A DNA stretch of 32,130 nt, taken from positions 1 through 32,130 of the IMG/VR virus record IMGVR_UViG_3300025818_000103; one strand, written 5' to 3'. Numbering within the stretch: the stretch's first letter is position 1; each line of letters begins with the position of its first letter. This document shows positions 1-8,167 of this stretch, piece after piece. The notes beneath the pieces were generated by a model. The model worked only from the letters and a program-made list of their open reading frames with translations. It was not told the origin of the DNA and did no database searches. The translations under genes and the position numbers were made by a program. The stretch comes from a virus.

Positions 1-452
1 CTACGCTCTATACGCTGCAAGCTGCTACAACGGCTTCTGTGGCCTTTAACGACGGCAACACCGAATTCTACCTGCTTGGTGGTGGCGGCTTTGCTGATAG
101 CGTGATCGTCACTTCTCAGGCCACCGCTTCCGTCACTTCCTACTTCCAGAAGGACGTTGATGGCACTGTCTTCATTCCTAATAGCTTTGATGAAGCTTTC
201 CAGGTGATTGCTGCTTCACGCTACGACAAGAATCATGAAGTGTATGTGGAGATCAATAAGCAACTGGGCGTGAGTGGCAGCACTTACTACTATGACCGCG
301 TGGCATTTGCTGCTTGCGTCATGAACTACAGTGAGAGCTATCCTGCTGATAACCTTGTTGAAGTGACTTTTGACTTGACCAGCCGTGGTCGCATTGGCAT
401 CCACCAGAATGCTGAAAACACTGGCACTATCATCCCAACTGCTCCCAACTAA
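1..452 (+). CDS. major tail tube protein, C-terminal part (5' end outside window)
   Basis: The reading frame is open from the first bases of the window to the stop at 450-452, so the start lies upstream; about 150 residues are visible. The product is rich in beta-strand-type sequence and small residues, and ends with an alternating hydrophobic strand followed by a Gly (LTSRGRIG), as in tail tube proteins, where this C-terminal strand closes the beta-barrel. It should form the stacked rings around the tape measure. Position supports this: tail chaperones and tape measure follow in the usual order. The gene is closed by a strong hairpin terminator, as expected for a structural protein made in excess over downstream genes. 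The family call rests on context and general sequence character, not on a signature motif. Confidence 0.6.
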   Translation, partial: TLYTLQAATTASVAFNDGNTEFYLLGGGGFADSVIVTSQATASVTSYFQKDVDGTVFIPNSFDEAFQVIAASRYDKNHEVYVEINKQLGVSGSTYYYDRVAFAACVMNYSESYPADNLVEVTFDLTSRGRIGIHQNAENTGTIIPTAPN

Positions 453-476
453 CTTTCTTTGCCATAGTTTCTGTTA

Positions 477-504
477 GCCTTCCCTTACGGGGAGGCTTTT
501 TATT
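477..504 (+). terminator. intrinsic terminator after the tail tube gene
   Basis: An 8-bp stem (477-484 with 489-496, one G-U pair) closes a four-base TTAC loop and is followed directly by TTTTTATT. It lies 25 bases after the tail tube stop. It probably lowers transcription into the less needed downstream genes. The 3' arm contains GGGGAGG, which also serves as the Shine-Dalgarno sequence of the gene starting at 505. Confidence 0.75.
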
Positions 505-909
505 GTGAACATTGCTCAATTGCGAGACATTATTACCACGCTTCTAGGCGCCAGTCCCAATTTGATTGGTTCCTATACGTTGCCTGATGGCTCTACCATT
601 CCTGCCATTTATGTGGTGGGCAGACAAGGCGTGCCTCCTGAGTTCAAGGCGCAAGGCTTGGAAGTGGCCATTCAAGAATTCCCTCGTCTTAATCCTCGTC
701 CTGGCGTGGGCATTTTTCAACAGCGTAAAGAATGGTCAATGGCTTTAGTGGACTATGACACATCATCCAATAAACTGAATGATGCAGCACAAAGAATCAG
801 CCGACGATTTCCTGACGCACGCTTTTCATTCATGCCAGAAACTGACGTGGTGTATGGTCAATATCGCGTGGTCATTCCCGATTTGGAAATTGGTCGCCTC
901 ATTCAATGA
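505..909 (+). CDS. small tail protein, possibly tail-terminator-like
   Basis: This 134-residue protein starts at GTG 505; the Shine-Dalgarno GGGGAGG (489-495) lies nine bases upstream inside the terminator hairpin. The sequence has no recognised catalytic motif. The N-terminal half looks like a helix followed by strands; the C-terminal half contains a Trp-centred strand and an amphipathic helix (LNDAAQRISRRF), loosely resembling the alpha/beta fold of tail terminator proteins that cap the tube. Location between tube protein and chaperones fits a structural tail role. The stop overlaps the next start by four bases (ATGA), so translation is probably coupled. Function is inferred from context only. 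Confidence 0.5.
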   Translation: MNIAQLRDIITTLLGASPNLIGSYTLPDGSTIPAIYVVGRQGVPPEFKAQGLEVAIQEFPRLNPRPGVGIFQQRKEWSMALVDYDTSSNKLNDAAQRISRRFPDARFSFMPETDVVYGQYRVVIPDLEIGRLIQ

Positions 910-1127
910 AACTGCTCAAAAGCACTTGCGAGAAAGTGTGGTTGTTTGATTGTCAAATTAAAGAGGACCACATTGGAGCAGGACTAGCCTGTTTTCTTCC
1001 CCATAGTCCCTCTCATGCTACCTTCATGGTGAAAGACAAGACGTACAAAGCTCAATTGTCTAGCAAGGCAGTGGACAAGCCTGGTGCGGTCAGTATTATC
1101 AATGCTAGACTTCCACTGTTTGATTGA
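906..1127 (+). CDS. small protein of tail module, unknown function
   Basis: A 73-residue ORF starting at ATG 906 in an ATGA overlap with the preceding gene, which strongly suggests coupled translation. The protein is mixed basic and hydrophobic, has two Cys in the first 16 residues and no membrane segment. I do not recognise a family. Its place between a tail-terminator-like gene and the tail assembly chaperones suggests a minor tail or tail assembly role, but nothing in the sequence proves it. Confidence 0.55.
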   Translation: MKLLKSTCEKVWLFDCQIKEDHIGAGLACFLPHSPSHATFMVKDKTYKAQLSSKAVDKPGAVSIINARLPLFD

Positions 1128-1132
1128 AGACC

Positions 1133-1648
1133 ATGAGCAAGTATTCCGAGTTTTTCCTGCTAAGCAGTGCTAAATACTGTGAGTTAAACGAAAAGCTCCG
1201 CCTGCGTTCCTATAAAAGCTGGCTTGCTGAGGAAATGTGGTGTCGTGAAGCTCAAGGCAAGAAAAAGGCAAAGTTCACGCTAGAAGTGATTCGCTTGGCT
1301 CGTAAAATTGCCAAAGTCAAAGGCATTGAAGAAGACGAAGCTTTTCAATTGTTGCAAGCAGGCGGAGAGGATCGCGAAGACTTGCTGAAAGAATTTGGCG
1401 ATGAAGTGAATGGCATTATGGACCTAGCTCCTTCTAACAGGGAACAGTTTGAAGAGCTTGTCACTTTGTTTTTCAGGAATCGCGGGGAAGTGATGGAAGG
1501 TAAGAAATGGACTTCCACTTCTGACTGGAGCGACGAGGACACGCAAAAGCTTCCTGCAACTATTTTGACCGCCATTGAGCAATTCATGGCAGATGAAGAA
1601 GTCAATGGGGAAGAGACCGTCGAGGAGGACGAAGATGCCCCAAAGTAA
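1133..1648 (+). CDS. tail assembly chaperone, short form (gpG-like)
   Basis: This 171-residue protein is mostly helical and charged, with an acidic C-terminal tail, as is usual for gpG-type chaperones that coat the tape measure protein before tube polymerisation. ATG 1133 is preferred over an in-frame TTG at 1124 that would overlap the previous stop; neither has a strong Shine-Dalgarno sequence. The gene stands two genes before the tape measure gene, and its last codons before the TAA form the slippery heptamer C CCA AAG. The combination of place, length and slippery site makes the assignment firm although the primary sequence is not itself diagnostic. Confidence 0.75.
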   Translation: MSKYSEFFLLSSAKYCELNEKLRLRSYKSWLAEEMWCREAQGKKKAKFTLEVIRLARKIAKVKGIEEDEAFQLLQAGGEDREDLLKEFGDEVNGIMDLAPSNREQFEELVTLFFRNRGEVMEGKKWTSTSDWSDEDTQKLPATILTAIEQFMADEEVNGEETVEEDEDAPK

Positions 1649-2061
1649 GCTTGGTGCAAGGGCTAGAGCAAAACTGTGAGCAAACTTTAGAACGCTCCAC
1701 TGATTGGACTGAAATTTACACGCAGCTCATTCACCTTGGCATTTCCGATCCATTGTTCCATGCTGAACGCTTTGGCTTGGTGCCCGTTAAGTTCTTAAAG
1801 AGCGTTAGCGAAAACTTAATGAAGCAAAAGCAGCAGACTATCAATGCTGATAGCGTAGCAGTAGCAAAATTAGCTTGCTTAGTGCATAGTGCATTAGGCG
1901 GAAAACGAAGCACAGTGTCCCTAGAATCGTTCTTGCCGTTTGAAAAAGCGAAAGATACGAGCGGATTGAAGGAATCTACGATTAGTGCAATGAAGTGGGC
2001 AATGAAGAATGAAAAGCTTCCGCCTGCCGTTGTAGGCATAATTGGGCCAGAACTTAGTTAG
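1133..2061 (+). CDS. tail assembly chaperone, long form made by -1 frameshift (gpGT-like)
   Basis: A -1 slip on C CCA AAG (1639-1645) continues translation from GTA at 1645 and adds 138 residues, giving a fusion of about 309 residues. The downstream frame is open from 1597 and has only a TTG at 1651 as a conventional start, without a suitably spaced Shine-Dalgarno sequence, so the T domain is best read as a frameshift extension. In lambda and many siphophages the G domain binds the tape measure and the T domain recruits tube subunits, with a few percent of ribosomes shifting. The T part here (1645-2061) is a soluble, helical, moderately basic domain. The order chaperone then tape measure agrees, with one small gene between. 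Confidence 0.75.
1622..1648 (+). promoter_or_regulatory. programmed -1 ribosomal frameshift signal
   Basis: GAGGAGG (1622-1628) ends ten bases before the slippery heptamer C CCA AAG (1639-1645), and the zero-frame stop TAA follows at once (1646-1648). The heptamer fits X XXY YYZ and differs from the lambda G GGA AAG only in X. An internal Shine-Dalgarno about ten bases upstream is the known stimulator in dnaX. A small imperfect stem-loop (1648-1664) begins only two bases after the heptamer, closer than is normal for a stimulatory structure. Confidence 0.75.
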
Positions 2062-2087
2062 ACTCAACCAAAATACATTGCGCGATT

Positions 2088-2519
2088 GTGCCTGTTCAGG
2101 ACAACATTAGCAATCGACTTGTCAAGCTTGAAAGAGCCTTTGGAAGGGTTTTTCAAGAGGCAATGAATTGGGCTGAGGAGGATTTCCAAAAGGAAATCCA
2201 AGCCGTGAAGTGGGGATGGCCTGGAATCACCATTCGCAAAAGTGGCGAAGAAGCTGGTATTAAAAGGAACATCGTGGACTTAGGAGGGCTAATGAGCAGC
2301 CAAAAGCGTGAAAACATTGGAGAAGATAGAACCGTCTTTGTCTGGACGGGCGCAGATGAAAATGGCTCTGAAAAAGCTTACGCCTTGGAAGTGCATGATG
2401 GTTATGTTTCCAAGGGAGGCAACAAAATGCCTGCGCGTGCTTTTACTGACAATGCCATTCAGCAACTGCCTGACATCGTTGAAAAACTACTGGAAAGGGA
2501 GGTGAAGGCAAATGGCTGA
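2088..2519 (+). CDS. HK97 gp10-like tail completion / connector protein (candidate)
   Basis: 143 residues from GTG 2088. The N-terminal third is a long helix (KLERAFGRVFQEAMNWAEE), and the C-terminal half has the pattern YA-x4-HDGY-x6-NKMPARAFTDNA followed by a helix. This resembles HK97 gp10-type neck or tail completion proteins, where a His-Gly strand precedes an (I/M)PARPF-like motif and a C-terminal helix. Such proteins join tube and head. Placement after the chaperones rather than before the tube gene would be a rearranged order. No clear Shine-Dalgarno is seen. The 3' end overlaps the tape measure start by eight bases and carries that gene's Shine-Dalgarno sequence. Confidence 0.55.
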   Translation: MPVQDNISNRLVKLERAFGRVFQEAMNWAEEDFQKEIQAVKWGWPGITIRKSGEEAGIKRNIVDLGGLMSSQKRENIGEDRTVFVWTGADENGSEKAYALEVHDGYVSKGGNKMPARAFTDNAIQQLPDIVEKLLEREVKANG

Positions 2520-5500
2520 ATATATTCTTGGTTTTAACGCCGAAACAGGCGCTGCTATAAGGAACATTGATGGGCTAAAAAAAGAAATTGCCAGAGTTAC
2601 CAAAGAATTCAATAGTGCAGAAGCTGGATCTAGCGAGTTCATTAAATCGGCTTCCAACTTAAGCCAGTTAAATTCTGGACTAAGGACTGCTCGCAGCGCA
2701 GTTGTTGACCTAGACAGAGCATATAAAGATCTGTCTAATTCTATTGCAAGTTTCCGCTCTGGAATGGGGGCGCGAGGCGCTATTCCATCATTAGCAAGCC
2801 CAATACAAGGAAGCATAGATATTGCGGGAAGTCCCGAATACATAAAGGCCCAAGCAAGAGAATATGAACAGGCTTATCAAGATTTGCTACGAGCTGCTGA
2901 TACCAGGGCGCGTGCCATCGCAGAGTTTCGCTCTGGCATGGCAGAGCGAGGTGCTATTTCTGGCGTGGCAAGCCCCATCCGTGGAGGAGCTGACATCATC
3001 GGCAGTCCCGATTTCTTGGAACCATTGTCATTAGGGCGACTGGAAAATCGACTTACCAGACTGAAAGAAGAAGCTCGCCGCATTAATCCCGATAGCGATA
3101 AATGGCGAGCCATTAACAAAGAGGCCATTGAATTAGAGCGTGGAATTGCCAAGATTCAAAAGCGTCAACGCCTTGGTCCTACCATGGGCCAACGTGCAGG
3201 AGCAGCCGGTGGTGCCTTCCTTTATGGAGGAGGCCTTGGCGGTGGCATTGGCAGCGCCCTGGGAGGCATTGCAGGCGGCCTAGCAGGAGGCGTGCCCGGC
3301 GCCTTCACTGGTGCAGCATTGGGTCAGTTGAGTGACAATATCGGGCAAGTACTAGGAGCCACTGCTAGTTATACAGCAGAAATTGACAAGCAGCGCATTG
3401 CCCTCAAAAACGTCACTAAAGACGTGGCTGAATATCAAAATGCTCTTGCGTTTATTGATAAAACTAGCAGGGATTTGGCTATTCCTCAGGATGTATTAAA
3501 CAAGCAATTCACTCAACTCTCTGCTTCCGTTATTGGCGCTGGTGGTGATATAAACTTAGCCCAAGAGGCTTTTATTGGCATCGCTGCAGGTATTCGAGGA
3601 ACCGGCGGCTCACTAGCTGATATGGAAGGAGCCTTGCGGGCCACGGCTCAAGTATTTAGCAAGGGCAAGGTTAGCGCCGAAGAATTGAGGCAGCAAATTG
3701 GCGAAAGGCTACCTGGTGCGTTTACGCTTTTTGCCAAGTCAATGGGCAAGACGCCGCAGGAACTAGACAAAATGCTGGAGCAAGGGCAAGTCACACTAAA
3801 TGACTTCATGGGCTTTGTTCGTACTCTTTCTACAGAGTACGGAGCTTCTGCCTCTGAAATTGCCGCCAGCTCTCAAGCCGCTGGAGATCGTCTTGCCACC
3901 ACCATGTCAAGAATGCGAGAAGCAGTTGGCAGGGAATTACAACCATTGGGAGCACAATTCCAAGAAATAATTGCAAATGCCGTGGCCGATAACGAAGAAA
4001 ATCTTGTGGCATTGGCCAAAGCTTTCTCTCAGGCAGCACAAGCTATTGGTAGCTTCATTGGAAAATATGGAGAACTAATTGTATCACTAGGATCTGCTGC
4101 TTTGCTTTTTGGTGGCACAATTCTGGCCGTCAATGGAATTAGCGCTGCATTCGCGGCCATAGGACCAGCAATTGCAACTGCTTCTACAGCAATCGCAGGT
4201 TATGGCGGTGTAATGGCGACGTTGAAACTTGCAATAGCTGGACTGGGAGGTCCAATTACGCTGACCATTGCAGGCTTAGTTCTTTTGGCCAAGGGCGTTT
4301 ATGACACGAATGAAACGTTCCGTAATTTTGTACAGAACATTGGGGGCATTCTCGCCACTGATTTTAAGAATGCCGTAGATGGCATGGCCGATGATACTAG
4401 AACTGCAGCAAGTGAAATTGAAAGCGCATTTGATACGTTAAAGCAAAACTTGCAGCCCATTGGTAATTTTATTGAAAAATTCTTCGAAGATGTTTTTGGT
4501 TCCGTATCAGACGATGGGGAATCCAGTGCAAGTAATGTTGACAACGCATTTGCAACTGCATTTGACAACATCCTGTCTCAAGGTGCGGCGGCATTTAGTG
4601 GGCTGAGCGCTTTAATCGGTAATTGGTGGAACAGTCTACCTGCTCCCATTCGCAACATTCTTGCCGGCAATACTGCTTCCATATTAGTTGGAGCCGCTGG
4701 CTACGCAGGGGATGTTGCAAGTCGCGCCTCGGCCCCTAATGCACAGACTTCAGGGATGTTTGGAAAGTATATACCTGGCTCTTCTCAAGTAGCAATTCCC
4801 GCGAGTCGCGAAACCGAAAAACCAAGAATATTCCCAGGCGGCGGAGGTGGTGGAGCCGATGGCGGAGGCAGCAAGAAGGCTAAAAAAGGAAAAGAGCTTC
4901 AGGAATACATTCGTAACGAACAAGATTTCTTGCGTCAAATGGCGCAAATTGGCAAAAATCGCATTGCTTTAACAATGGGGTTGTCCAGTGAAGAATTAAG
5001 CATTCTGCAAAGCCAAGAGCAATTTAGAGCAAGCAATGCGATTAATGAAAGGCAGTATCTAGAAGATCAGCGCGATGCCGCCAAATACTCGATAGAAACG
5101 CGAGATCAATACTTGAAAGACATCAAAGAAAAATACGATAATGAAAAAACTTTAATTCAACAGCAGTTTGACCAGTCTGTTTACGCTCCATTGTTAACCC
5201 TAGAAAAGCAGTTGATAGGAGAAAATGAAGCGTTAGAAGCTTCATTGAAGGCGCTAAGAGAAGGAAGGACGGAATTAACAGCAGAAGAGCGCATCGGCCT
5301 TGAAGTCAACAGGCAATTGCAGGCACAGGCACAAGCAGGCTTAGAAATCACACCTGAAGTTACCAAGGCCATCCAGGATCAAGCGAAAGCTCAAGATGAC
5401 TTAAATAAAAAGATACTTTACACAACAAAACTTAAAGCCCTTGAAAAGGAGGTCAAGCTCCTTTCAATTATTAATAGCGAAGAGCGCCGATTAGCAGAAC

Positions 5501-6816
5501 TTCGCGCAGAGAATCCGTTATTTACAGAGGGACAAATTAAAAAAATTATTGATCTCGAAAAGCTCGAAAAAAACATTAAAGACGCTCGCGCTCTCATTGA
5601 TGGCTTCGTCTCGCAAACTTCCAGCGATTACAAAGGCTTCCTGAAAGCAGTGATTTCTGGCGAAGATGCGGCTGATGCTTTGAAGCAATTCCAGGAAGGC
5701 TTGAAAGATAGAGTGTTAACCATCTTCCTTGATTTTGCCATGGCTCCTGTGGAGAAATTCCTAAAGGAAAGCCTTGAAGGACTGTTCCTGCCGAAAGCCA
5801 AAAAGGAAGCCGAGGAGCCGCCAAAAGAAGCAACGAAAGATCCCGTGGAGGCTACCAATAATAATACTAATGCAACCAATGCAAACACTACAGAGCTTAA
5901 GAATCTTACGACTGCCATCCAAGGTATAGCCGCAGGAACGAATCAATCTACAAACACTGCCTCTGCTTTGCCTAAAGGGTTTGGCATGTCTACTTCTCTT
6001 GGTAGCGCAATAAATGCTGCTGACTATTCCAGCGTTTTCAAGGAAGGCAGTCAAGCATTGACAGCCTCTTTAACGGGCGTGTTTGCAGACCTTTCGTCTG
6101 CTTTGGATGCAAGTGCTTATAGCCTTTCTGAATCAGCAGTGGATTACAGCGATAGCTTCAAAGACATTAGCGACAATGCTAAAGACATGGCCAAAAAGAC
6201 TGGCGAGGCCGCCGAAGAAGCAGGCGAAAACGGAGAAGACATGCAAGAAGCGCTTGGCAAAACAGCAGCGGGTATTGGCATTGCAGCAGGGGCCATTATG
6301 GGCATTGCTGCTGGCCTCAGTCAAATTAAAAAAGGCGGCACTGCTAATGTGCTTGGTGGCATTGGCTCTGTTCTTTTGAGCGTTGGTGGTGCCATTGGAG
6401 GCATCGCCAAGCTATCCGCTGCCAATGGCGCAGTGTGGAAAGGCGGCTTCCAAGCCTTTGCAAACGGTGGCACTGTCACTGGTCCTACGCTTGGTCTAGT
6501 AGGCGAAGGCAAATACAACGAGGCCATTGTTCCTCTTCCTGACGGGCGTTCCATTCCCGTGCAAATGCGTGGCGGCTCTTCTCGTGATCTTCTAAATGCT
6601 CCTGGCTCTGCCTCTGCTGCCCCTACAATGCTTTCTATGAGCTTCCAGAGTACAACCATCAATGGAGTGGAATATGTGGATAGAGCGCAGCTAGAGGCGG
6701 CAATGGCAGAGACTAGGAAATCAGCCGCCCGTGATGGTGCTTCTCGTGGTGCTTCGCTAGCCTTAGATAGGCTTCAAAATTCTCCTTCCACTCGTCGCCG
6801 TGTTGGCATTCGTTAA
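2512..6816 (+). CDS. tape measure protein
   Basis: 1434 residues, the largest gene in the window, starting at ATG 2512 behind GGGAGGTG. Residues about 284-470 match the conserved N-terminal tape measure domain (helical, with SAEELRQQIGERLPGAF in the centre). Gly-rich hydrophobic stretches lie at about 229-275, long hydrophobic helices at about 515-597, and a charged coiled-coil-rich part from about 790 to 1060. Near the C-terminus, FANGGTVTGPTLGLVGEG with IVPLPDG is the typical end motif of this family. The protein sets tail length and is thought to enter or bridge the host membrane during ejection. By the rule of about 0.15 nm per residue, a tail near 200 nm is expected. An N-terminal duplication is listed separately. 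Confidence 0.93.
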   Translation: MAEYILGFNAETGAAIRNIDGLKKEIARVTKEFNSAEAGSSEFIKSASNLSQLNSGLRTARSAVVDLDRAYKDLSNSIASFRSGMGARGAIPSLASPIQGSIDIAGSPEYIKAQAREYEQAYQDLLRAADTRARAIAEFRSGMAERGAISGVASPIRGGADIIGSPDFLEPLSLGRLENRLTRLKEEARRINPDSDKWRAINKEAIELERGIAKIQKRQRLGPTMGQRAGAAGGAFLYGGGLGGGIGSALGGIAGGLAGGVPGAFTGAALGQLSDNIGQVLGATASYTAEIDKQRIALKNVTKDVAEYQNALAFIDKTSRDLAIPQDVLNKQFTQLSASVIGAGGDINLAQEAFIGIAAGIRGTGGSLADMEGALRATAQVFSKGKVSAEELRQQIGERLPGAFTLFAKSMGKTPQELDKMLEQGQVTLNDFMGFVRTLSTEYGASASEIAASSQAAGDRLATTMSRMREAVGRELQPLGAQFQEIIANAVADNEENLVALAKAFSQAAQAIGSFIGKYGELIVSLGSAALLFGGTILAVNGISAAFAAIGPAIATASTAIAGYGGVMATLKLAIAGLGGPITLTIAGLVLLAKGVYDTNETFRNFVQNIGGILATDFKNAVDGMADDTRTAASEIESAFDTLKQNLQPIGNFIEKFFEDVFGSVSDDGESSASNVDNAFATAFDNILSQGAAAFSGLSALIGNWWNSLPAPIRNILAGNTASILVGAAGYAGDVASRASAPNAQTSGMFGKYIPGSSQVAIPASRETEKPRIFPGGGGGGADGGGSKKAKKGKELQEYIRNEQDFLRQMAQIGKNRIALTMGLSSEELSILQSQEQFRASNAINERQYLEDQRDAAKYSIETRDQYLKDIKEKYDNEKTLIQQQFDQSVYAPLLTLEKQLIGENEALEASLKALREGRTELTAEERIGLEVNRQLQAQAQAGLEITPEVTKAIQDQAKAQDDLNKKILYTTKLKALEKEVKLLSIINSEERRLAELRAENPLFTEGQIKKIIDLEKLEKNIKDARALIDGFVSQTSSDYKGFLKAVISGEDAADALKQFQEGLKDRVLTIFLDFAMAPVEKFLKESLEGLFLPKAKKEAEEPPKEATKDPVEATNNNTNATNANTTELKNLTTAIQGIAAGTNQSTNTASALPKGFGMSTSLGSAINAADYSSVFKEGSQALTASLTGVFADLSSALDASAYSLSESAVDYSDSFKDISDNAKDMAKKTGEAAEEAGENGEDMQEALGKTAAGIGIAAGAIMGIAAGLSQIKKGGTANVLGGIGSVLLSVGGAIGGIAKLSAANGAVWKGGFQAFANGGTVTGPTLGLVGEGKYNEAIVPLPDGRSIPVQMRGGSSRDLLNAPGSASAAPTMLSMSFQSTTINGVEYVDRAQLEAAMAETRKSAARDGASRGASLALDRLQNSPSTRRRVGIR
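2746..3015 (+). repeat. internal duplication in the tape measure gene
   Basis: Two copies of a unit of about 32 codons, at 2746-2841 and 2920-3015, encode residues 79-110 and 137-168. The shared pattern is FRSGM-x2-RGAI-x3-ASPI-x-G-x2-DI-x-GSP. The copies differ at many third positions, so the duplication is not recent. The segment lies ahead of the conserved tape measure domain. Confidence 0.7.
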
Positions 6817-6818
6817 TC

Positions 6819-7235
6819 ATGGCTGACTTTCCTTCTCGCGTTAGTGCCACTTCTCGCATTGACATTAAGCCTACTAATAGGAGCTTTTCTTTTGGCGAAT
6901 ACCCAATTAAGAGCTACCGTAGCATTTCTGGCGCAGTAATAAAAAGAGCTTTTGGCAATAGAGCATTTAATTATTCCTTGGAGCTTGAATTTGCCAATGT
7001 TTCTGATGCCATTGTTTCCGTAATTTTTGATCATTACCATGGTCAAGGTGGACCATTAAATGGCTTTCGCATTCCAGACACTTTGTTGTCTGGCATGGAC
7101 AGTGATTTGGCTGGACGCATCCAACGTCCAGAAGGCATCTTATGGTTTTATGAAGCAGCGCCTGAAGTGCAAAGCATTCCTCCCGATTTGAACACTGTTT
7201 CATTTTCTCTCACTGGCGAACTTGCTTATCAATAA
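6819..7235 (+). CDS. distal tail / minor tail protein, gpM-like by position
   Basis: 138 residues starting at ATG 6819, two bases after the tape measure stop. It is a beta-rich protein with the segment FDHYHGQGGPLNGFRIP near the middle, a pattern seen in small minor tail proteins that follow tape measure genes and match the incoming tube to the tail tip. In lambda the same place holds gpM, which caps the tip complex. The stop overlaps the next start by one base (TAATG), so this gene and the following ones form one translational series. The M assignment rests mainly on gene order. Confidence 0.65.
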   Translation: MADFPSRVSATSRIDIKPTNRSFSFGEYPIKSYRSISGAVIKRAFGNRAFNYSLELEFANVSDAIVSVIFDHYHGQGGPLNGFRIPDTLLSGMDSDLAGRIQRPEGILWFYEAAPEVQSIPPDLNTVSFSLTGELAYQ

Positions 7236-7768
7236 TGGCTCTCAAAATTGTCCAATACTTTGAACTCACTGCATTTACGAGCGCAAACGCTGCGCGATCA
7301 CTCGCCAACATAGACCAAGCCGATGGTATTGTGCAGAAAGGAGATACTGGCGCCGTTGTCCATCGCTATCAAAATTTCTTCATCAATCAACAAATTAAAC
7401 GCGCTGGCAAGCGTTTTGACTTTGCTCCTTTCAAAATGGAAGGCACATCGTCTACTCTCGGAGGAGATAATGCTTTAGTGCAAGTGTTGTTTCCCAATGT
7501 GGAAGTGGCACTGCGTCTAGTTGAACAAGGCAATGGAAATAGACTAAGCCGCCTAGAGCTTACTACTGCCTGGCTAAATGAAAACGATGGGGAAACAAAA
7601 AGCATTGCAGAGCGTTTCTTGGGCATTGGTGCATCATTTTCGGAGACCACCATTGAACTTCGATTTAGAAGTGCCATGGATAGCGTGTCTGGTAAATTTC
7701 CCGCTCGTGCATTATCTCGCAACTTGGTGGGCATTGTTCCGCTTAATTCTGAACTTCGCCTTCAATAA
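7235..7768 (+). CDS. minor tail protein, gpL-like by position
   Basis: 177 residues, ATG 7235 overlapping the previous stop by one base. The protein is mostly beta-strand sequence with a C-terminal segment FPARALSRNLVGIVPLNSEL that resembles the end of gpL-type proteins. No Cys cluster for an iron-sulphur site like that of lambda gpL is seen. It should belong to the tail tip between the distal ring and the central hub. The assignment relies on order (tape measure, M, L, K, J) and approximate size. Confidence 0.6.
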   Translation: MALKIVQYFELTAFTSANAARSLANIDQADGIVQKGDTGAVVHRYQNFFINQQIKRAGKRFDFAPFKMEGTSSTLGGDNALVQVLFPNVEVALRLVEQGNGNRLSRLELTTAWLNENDGETKSIAERFLGIGASFSETTIELRFRSAMDSVSGKFPARALSRNLVGIVPLNSELRLQ

Positions 7769-7771
7769 ATC

Positions 7772-8167
7772 ATGACCGTCTTCAATGATTTAATTGGTCT
7801 TGAATATAAATGGGGCGCCCATCCATTGGACAGCAGCGGTTTTACAGACTGTTTTGCTTTAGTGATGGAAGCAAGAAGGCGCATGGGCTTGCGTGATTTC
7901 TATCCTGATTTCAAATGGGTGTATGAGGCTTATGGTCATGAAGGTGTGGGAGGAAGGCAAATTTTACGCTGGTTCTGGGACCATGGACAGCGCATTGATG
8001 GTGCTCGCGAAGGAGCAGTGTTCAGGACGATGGGAGCAAATGCAACAGGCCTAGCCTTGGCAGTGGTGATTGACAGTGATAGTGCTTTGTTGATTGGACC
8101 ATCGGGACGAGTAATAGCCTTGCCGTTCGCTAAAGTGGCAGGTGGAAGATTCTATTGGGCTGATTGA
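7772..8167 (+). CDS. NlpC/P60-like tail tip protein, gpK-like, possibly degenerate
   Basis: 131 residues. The N-terminus YKWGAHPLDSSGFTDCFALV has the layout of the NlpC/P60 active-site helix, with Cys27 preceded by Asp. These domains cleave peptidoglycan peptides and in lambda-type tails (gpK) sit at the tip. The usual His of an HVGI-like strand is not evident: the equivalent region around residue 92 reads TGLALAVVID. The protein may therefore be catalytically weak or purely structural. Its order directly before the J-like gene supports the gpK reading. The stop TGA shares a base with the next ATG. Confidence 0.65.
   Translation: MTVFNDLIGLEYKWGAHPLDSSGFTDCFALVMEARRRMGLRDFYPDFKWVYEAYGHEGVGGRQILRWFWDHGQRIDGAREGAVFRTMGANATGLALAVVIDSDSALLIGPSGRVIALPFAKVAGGRFYWAD

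Noticed and set aside
1651-2061. Independent gene starting at TTG 1651
   Set aside because: No Shine-Dalgarno at a proper distance; the slippery site and open -1 frame explain this region better.
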